From the NCBI GenBank assembly GCA_951230915.1, contig OX579633.1:4402001-4466000 (forward strand): a stretch of 64,000 nt of DNA. Reading direction: 5' to 3'. Position numbers and translations under genes: made by a program. Positions within the stretch are counted from its first letter, which is position 1. Each line of letters begins with the position of its first letter. A model generated the notes under the pieces. That model did no database searches. It had not been told where the DNA came from and worked only from the letters and a program-made list of their open reading frames with translations. Origin of the DNA: Antitrichia curtipendula (Eukaryota > Streptophyta > Bryopsida > Hypnales > Leucodontaceae). Shown here one piece after another: positions 58,941 to 64,000 of this stretch.

Positions 58941-59118
58941 TACCTTAAGTGGTCGAGAATGGGTGGTCCCACTGCCAACCCAATGTGCGGTTGTAGTCAT
59001 AACAGTTATCAGTCAAGCCCCCAAGCACCTAACTTAATTACCTTATTGAAACTCCCTTGCGAAATGATGCGGCCCATGACAAGATTGCCGACGTGTCTAT
59101 TGATGCTTTATTACATAA

Positions 59119-59413
59119 GGTAGTCTCCTCTAGAAGCAATTGTGCTTTTAAAGCAAACATGACACAGGGGTACATTTTGCTTTCTTCAATGTACAAACAG
59201 TGTACATTTAAGGAGGAAGTCACTTTTGCATTTTAACTTCAAAAAATCGTAACTAATTTCCCGAAGGTCCAAAAAATATGAAACGACTTGGGTTAGATGC
59301 CAATTCCATTCTCCTTCCTATAGAAGTTTACTGAAAATTGTTTCAAAAGAGTGTAGCTTTCCTAAAAAAGCAATTAGCTCTTAAAAAGTTGCCTCAAGAG
59401 CAAACTACCTTGT
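59119..59413 (+). mobile_element. Family K MITE, shortened copy (K4), 295 bp
   Basis: AGGTAGTCTCCTCTAGAAGC at the left, GAGCAAACTACCT at the right; TA at 59117-59118, decayed to TG at the right. The right half matches the complement of K1 (gacttgggttagatgccaat). Confidence 0.7.
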
Positions 59414-59430
59414 TCTTCAAAACTGGTATA

Positions 59431-59707
59431 AAGTAGGCATTTCCCAAACTGCCATTTTTTGTCATTGTAAATAGTTTCTATTAGTAGATTGGTCAAATTT
59501 TCATTGATTTTATTGTTGGCAAGTGAAAGGAGGTTTAGTTCAATACATCTAAGAACGCAACATTCGGATACTATATGCAAAAGTTAGGAAAGGTCAAGGT
59601 TTATTTGGTAGAGGAGGTTTTAAGATCATTTCTTCCATATTTGGATACATATTGATTTTGGAAATGTATACAGTTTTAGAAGGGGTGTGGTTTTGGTGGG
59701 GCTACGT
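59431..59707 (+). mobile_element. Family C MITE, diverged copy
   Basis: Colinear with the reverse complement of 49475-49745 (ttgttggcaagtgaaaggag, actatatgcaaaagtta, gattttggaaatg). Ends degraded, target duplication not visible. Confidence 0.7.
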
Positions 59708-60126
59708 CACTAATCTATTTTAATAATATGTTTGACACTAACGTCCCAATTTATTAAATTTGTAATATTTTTGTTAGTATATATTGTTATTATTTATTTA
59801 TTTTTAAATTAAAAATAATATTGATATTAATTCTAAAAGGAGTGCGTAAATTTCATCCAAAATTGTCACTTTCTAGTGCATTGAGCAAAAAACAAGGGAA
59901 ATAATCTTGAAATTTAACCATATAAAAATGCAATAGGCTAGTATGTAAATAGATATACCCTTTAAGTTTAATTCAGAGATTTAGACTATGTTTTTTCCTT
60001 GACCCCCAACAAGTACGTGTCATTGATAATCAATAGAGAGAATCCTACCATCCTAGATTGATTGCACTCCTATAAACTTAATTTTTTAATCATTCAAACA
60101 TTAGAGGTTAGAATAAAAGATACAAA

Positions 60127-60358
60127 CACTACAAGAGAAAGGGGTGTTTTAAGTAGTGTCCTAGACATCATGTCTTTTAAGTAACGTCTTTTAAGTAAGG
60201 TTTTAAGTAAAATTTTACTAAAAAGACAGTCTTTCTAATAGAATTTTACTAGAAAGACACAAATATCTTGTAAATTCTTTCTGAAAATCTTCTAAAAAGG
60301 TCATTACTTAAAATGTTATTTCTAGGACTATACTTAAACACCCTTTTCTCTTGTAGTG
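60127..60358. mobile_element. 232-bp MITE with CACTAC ends
   Basis: CACTACAAGAGAAAGGGGTG at the left and its near complement ending CTCTTGTAGTG at the right, about 30 bp of inverted terminus. Interior has repeated tcttttaagta. CACTA-like ends, but flanks AAA and ATG show no 3-bp duplication. Confidence 0.75.
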
Positions 60359-60674
60359 ATGGTTTTTTTCCAATATGTAAGATTTAGGTTACAATCAATG
60401 TCTTACATGACAATAATGCAATGATTAGCCCCTAAACGTCTAGAGTCTTCTCTAGAATTAACGATTTGGAAAAAATCATTATAAAGTACTATTTGGAAGA
60501 ATATTTGGAAATTGGTATACAAATCAAAGTTGTAAGTTTTGAATTTTAGATTCATCTATGTAGTTAGATTCACCAACGCTATCACCAATATTATTTTTAT
60601 GAATTTTGGAAGGAAAATTTTAAAATTCCTTCAACATTTGATTACAAACAAAATATTATCGATTTTGGAGTAAA

Positions 60675-60763
60675 ACTTGTTGGAATGGAATGTTGTGTTT
60701 GATGTCCAAAAAATTTAACGTCCAAATTTTAGACGTAAAAACACACATGGGGTTCTTATAGTG
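60675..60763. mobile_element. Single end matching 41775-41860, inverted
   Basis: Ends GGGGTTCTTATAGTG; the preceding 60 bp match the other site. No partner end found leftward. Confidence 0.5.
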
Positions 60764-61720
60764 TAAAACAGGCTAATTATCACCAACTTTCTACCAAACG
60801 CAAGTGGGTGCGAAATCCATGTATTTTTTATTTATTTTAAATCCGACATTTGAGTTTGAATATAGACGTGGTTTTCTATCCATTCACCCAAATGTGCAGT
60901 CATCCAATGCCCTATAGCATTCATCCCCTCCCAACGCGGCTCTGGTTTATACGTGGCGCGATCTGGGGCTGTAGTCATCTTGCGAGGCGGCGACATCCTA
61001 GCCCTCCGTTTAGCCTCACTAATTTCTCAAGCTCCCCCCCAAAATTTGCTTCAGTAGCAGAGTCTGCTTGTTTTTGCTTAGGGTTTGCAGACAAATTCGT
61101 AGTAATGGCCGCCTTCAATGCTTCTTCCGCTAGAGTTTTGGCAGACTGTCACTATGGCAGCTGTCCATCTCCAAAATGCACTTGAGAATTGAGATGTGTG
61201 CCTTGAGTGCTTGCATGAGATTCTAGTTCAAAACTGGCATATTTTGCGTTTTTGATTTCCTGAATCACTGAAATTCTACCATCTCGGGGTTGTTGTGAAG
61301 ATTTTGGAGATGCACTTAGCGTCTCTTGCATTCACTTCGCTTCTAAAACAAGGGCTACGAGTGAATGAGGAATTCAGATTTGCAGGGAGCCAAGGAGTTG
61401 TTGTGGGCTTGGAGTTTGTGCTTGGCAAAGGCGGCTTTGGATGCTCCCAAGTTCTGCTTGTGAATTTAATGGTTCGGGCGGGTATTGTTTGCATCGCGCA
61501 TTCTTCTGTTTGTGCATGCTTTGATCTTCTTCTTGTCTGTGCATTGTGGAGTGATATGTTTGCTGTTTAGTCTTCAATTTTCCTGCTTCAACAATCGGGT
61601 ATTCGGGTGGCGTAATTGGCATTGGTGTTGTTCTTTCTCTGTTGGCGTTTTGTTGCTTTTGAGCTTTCAGTATTTCTTCTGTGGTACTTTTGTGTGCTTC
61701 TGTGTACTGTGCAGGTTCCA
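60764..61720. other. Leader/promoter region of hAT copy 2
   Basis: GC-richer from about 60950. The acceptor-like gtactgtgcag lies just before the ATG at 61721. Frames here (60850-61185, 61295-61570) are unsupported. Confidence 0.4.
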
Positions 61721-63643
61721 ATGGCCCCACTATTGAAGCTTCTCAATAATTTTTGGGTCCGCACATTTGGTTCTAGTTGGAACACAAATGGCGTTGGGAA
61801 GTATTTGCCAAACACAACCAGTGCTCTTCCCGTGGCGGAGGTGACACATGTATCAGAGACTCGCTTGTCACAGTCCTTGACCTACCCATTTGGCCGCGAT
61901 CCATCGTCCGAGAACATTGTTGTCTCCCCTCAAGTTGCCGATTCTGTGTGCGATGAATTCAGCGACACTTCATGCTCTCCTATGGGGAAGAGGAAGAAGG
62001 AACCATTTGCAAAGAAGCCGCGCAAGAGGAGCAAGACTGCTCTGGGAACTGTCACCAGAAGGTGGCAGGAAGTATAGGCCTGCTGGTTCCTTTGGGCTGA
62101 GGCCGACGTTGATTCAATTGGACACGTGATTGGTGTAATTTTCCAAAGTTACACTGCAATCATGGAGAAGAGGAAACTTTTGGTCCCCAAAGTTGATAAT
62201 CTTGAGAAGCATGAGAGGAAGTGGGTTTGCATGGAGGATGGCGTGCCCTTTCTAGACTTAAAGAAGGGCGATACTTATTTGAAATCCGACTACAAGCACA
62301 TCAAGTTGTGCAAATTGTGGGCAACCCGGAAGCAAGCCAGTACCATGGTTGATCAACTTGCCGGTGGTTTGGAGAACAACATCAAGCACAAGGGAGTAAA
62401 ATTTTCTTCCTTTTTTCAAATTTTGAGTTTTGGTCGACCTATGTGTGATTATGAGAGGCAAGAGTCTTTGTTGAGGCACTTGAAGGTTCAAAATTTGCCT
62501 AGGAAGCACTGGTCTGAAAGCATAGGTTGGGAGATGAGCGAGCATTTGCATGCTTCTGTCCTGAATGCTTTGAAGTCCGTTGTGCATTCTGCTTCTGTCA
62601 TCTCAATCAGTGCAAACAAGGTGACTATGATAGATAACACCTGTTGGATCGGCGTGCATGTTTATGCCATGGATAATTAGGAGAGGAAGCCGCATTTGTT
62701 GCATTTGAGCTGTCTGTCTGAAGGTGGTACTGCGGACCAGCTCACTTCTGTGATAATGCAGGCGTTGATTGATGAAGATGGTCTCAATCATGAGGAGATA
62801 GCTTGTAAACTTGTTTGTTTTGGAGCCGATGGTGTCAGTACATTTCAGGGGTTGAAAACGAGTGTCATAGCCTAGATCCGTAATAAATGGGCTCCGTTTT
62901 CTCTTGGAGCCAGTTGTGTGAGGCATCGTATTAACTTAGTTGTGGGACTCCGTCAAAGTATCCGATGGTCTCTAGGCTTGAGGGCTTCTTTCAGTGTACA
63001 TATTTTTACTTCTGTTGTAGTAACAAGCGGCATGCTGAGCTCACAAAACTTGCAAATCTCATGGAAACTAAAGGCAATAAGATGCTCCAAAATGTGGAAA
63101 TGCAATGGATCTCCATGAGGAGTCCAACACAGCGGATCCTAGACGACTACACCACTCTCATTGTCAAAATGGGACAAGACATGAGCGGTGGTCTTGGTCA
63201 AAGAGCACAGATAGGGGCGGTTGATAATTTTGATCTTTTAGTTGACATTGAAGTGTTACTTTCTTTGGCTTGTTTTATTCCTTTGGTGAACGCAATTCAT
63301 AGTCTGATCAAGATCTCCCAGGCTCGTGACATATTTGTCTGTGATTTCATTCAAGTTGTGAAATTTTGCCAGAGTGAGCTGGTAAGGTTTTTTTGTCAAT
63401 GGTGAGACATATTACAGCAAGGAGGACTTTCAAACTTACCATGATTTGGTTACTGTGCAATCCAAAGACGTTCCCATGCAGTAGAAGGAGGTGCCTGGAG
63501 ACTTTGGTGTTGCCCACCTCCTCTTCGATCTGAAAACTTTGCAGGCGTATGCTTGGTGTCATGACAAGCAGACCGACTTGCACATTTTTGTGACACAACA
63601 AGATTTTATCCGCGCTCAAGACAACATCGAACGCCAGTTTATA
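61721..63643 (+). pseudogene. hAT-superfamily transposase gene (copy 2), inactivated, 3' end beyond the window
   Basis: Same protein as copy 1 through about 640 codons. In-frame TAG stops at 62075, 62678, 62873 and 63482 (three at tryptophan positions of copy 1, one at a glutamine), plus two compensating frameshifts near 62950 and in the T-run near 63390. The first acidic site reads SANKVT (SVDEVT in copy 1), whereas the second is intact (GADGVSTFQG). Conserved later parts: ETKGNKMLQNVEM, LLSLACFIPLVNAIHSLIK, DIFVCDF, DNIERQF. After 63643 the sequence passes into intron-like DNA without a clear GT donor. The dimerisation exon is not in the window. Confidence 0.85.
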
Positions 63644-64000
63644 GATGCATCACTTCTTAGCCTCCCCTTCTTTTTTCTCGTTCGTTTCATTGGTGATCAG
63701 CATCTTGTGTATGTAATTCCATTCAGCTTCCTATTTTTTTTAATGTATGTGATTGAACACGTCAATTGTGATTCAGTTTCTTATTTCTTTCTATATTTGG
63801 GTTTGAATGAGTAGTAACTTTGTTCTCTTGTAGCTATGGCTTGCAGTTGCGGTGTTTTCAGTTCAGGCTTGCATTGATGGTGTTGAGTACTAGCTTGCAG
63901 TCTTGCACTTATGCTGCTTTTACATCTTTGAGATGTGGCTTTGAGTACTGGCTTGCACTTACATTGCTTTTACTACTTTGAGTTGTGGCTTGACTGGTTT
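63644..64000 (+). other. Probable intron of hAT copy 2 with a short repeat
   Basis: T-rich; from about 63835 the phrases tggcttgca and tttgagt recur four to five times. No exon 2 recognised before the window ends. Confidence 0.4.

Overview
The window looks like an AT-rich intergenic block from a nuclear plant genome. The support is a CACTA element with a TNP2-type fragment, a Stowaway-type terminal repeat, and hAT transposases of a type I associate (from memory, not a search) with non-flowering land plants such as ferns, lycophytes and mosses. The species cannot be fixed from sequence alone. I found no convincing cellular gene, rRNA or tRNA. The only recognisable protein-coding material is transposon-derived and broken. 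Nearly all other structure is non-autonomous DNA transposons, many nested.

Layout. 1-7.6 kb: a partial ~0.95-kb TTAA-flanked element, a 406-bp TTAA-flanked MITE, two ~410-bp TA-flanked MITEs, a 158-bp hairpin MITE, one 0.95-kb TTAA element (family A) and a 0.7-kb palindrome. 7.6-14.1 kb: a TTAA-flanked element split by a 5.5-kb CACTA transposon that carries TNP2/DUF4216 remnants on the minus strand, an unrecognised coding fragment on the plus strand, and long subterminal arrays built on the tgcaact motif. 14.3-20.8 kb: more TTAA elements, an 850-bp palindrome inside a 1.16-kb TIR element, and an element-in-element insertion. 23.2-24.9 kb: a second, deleted CACTA. 27-33.8 kb: a deep nest in which at least five insertion events can be ordered. 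34.3-36.9 kb: a 2.6-kb Stowaway-type element holding two other elements. 37-50 kb: a run of TTAA elements, several sharing a TTAA with their neighbour, plus a long inverted repeat at 42.5-43.3 kb. 52.0-54.8 kb: a degenerate hAT transposase gene on the minus strand. 56-60.8 kb: further MITEs. 61.7-64 kb: a second hAT gene on the plus strand, running out of the window.

Main result. Several sequence families (A, B, D, E, G, I, J) share one design: a flanking TTAA, then termini usually beginning CCCCTAAAG or a close variant, ending in the reverse complement, and no coding capacity. Empty-site paralogs inside this window (the C copy at 49475-49745 against the C copy split by B at 29907-30804; also A at 19481-20813) show that TTAA is duplicated on insertion. 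This is the signature of piggyBac-type transposition, which I understand to be unusual in plants. The termini also contain one unit of the plant telomere repeat (CCCTAAA/TTTAGGG). No matching transposase is visible here.
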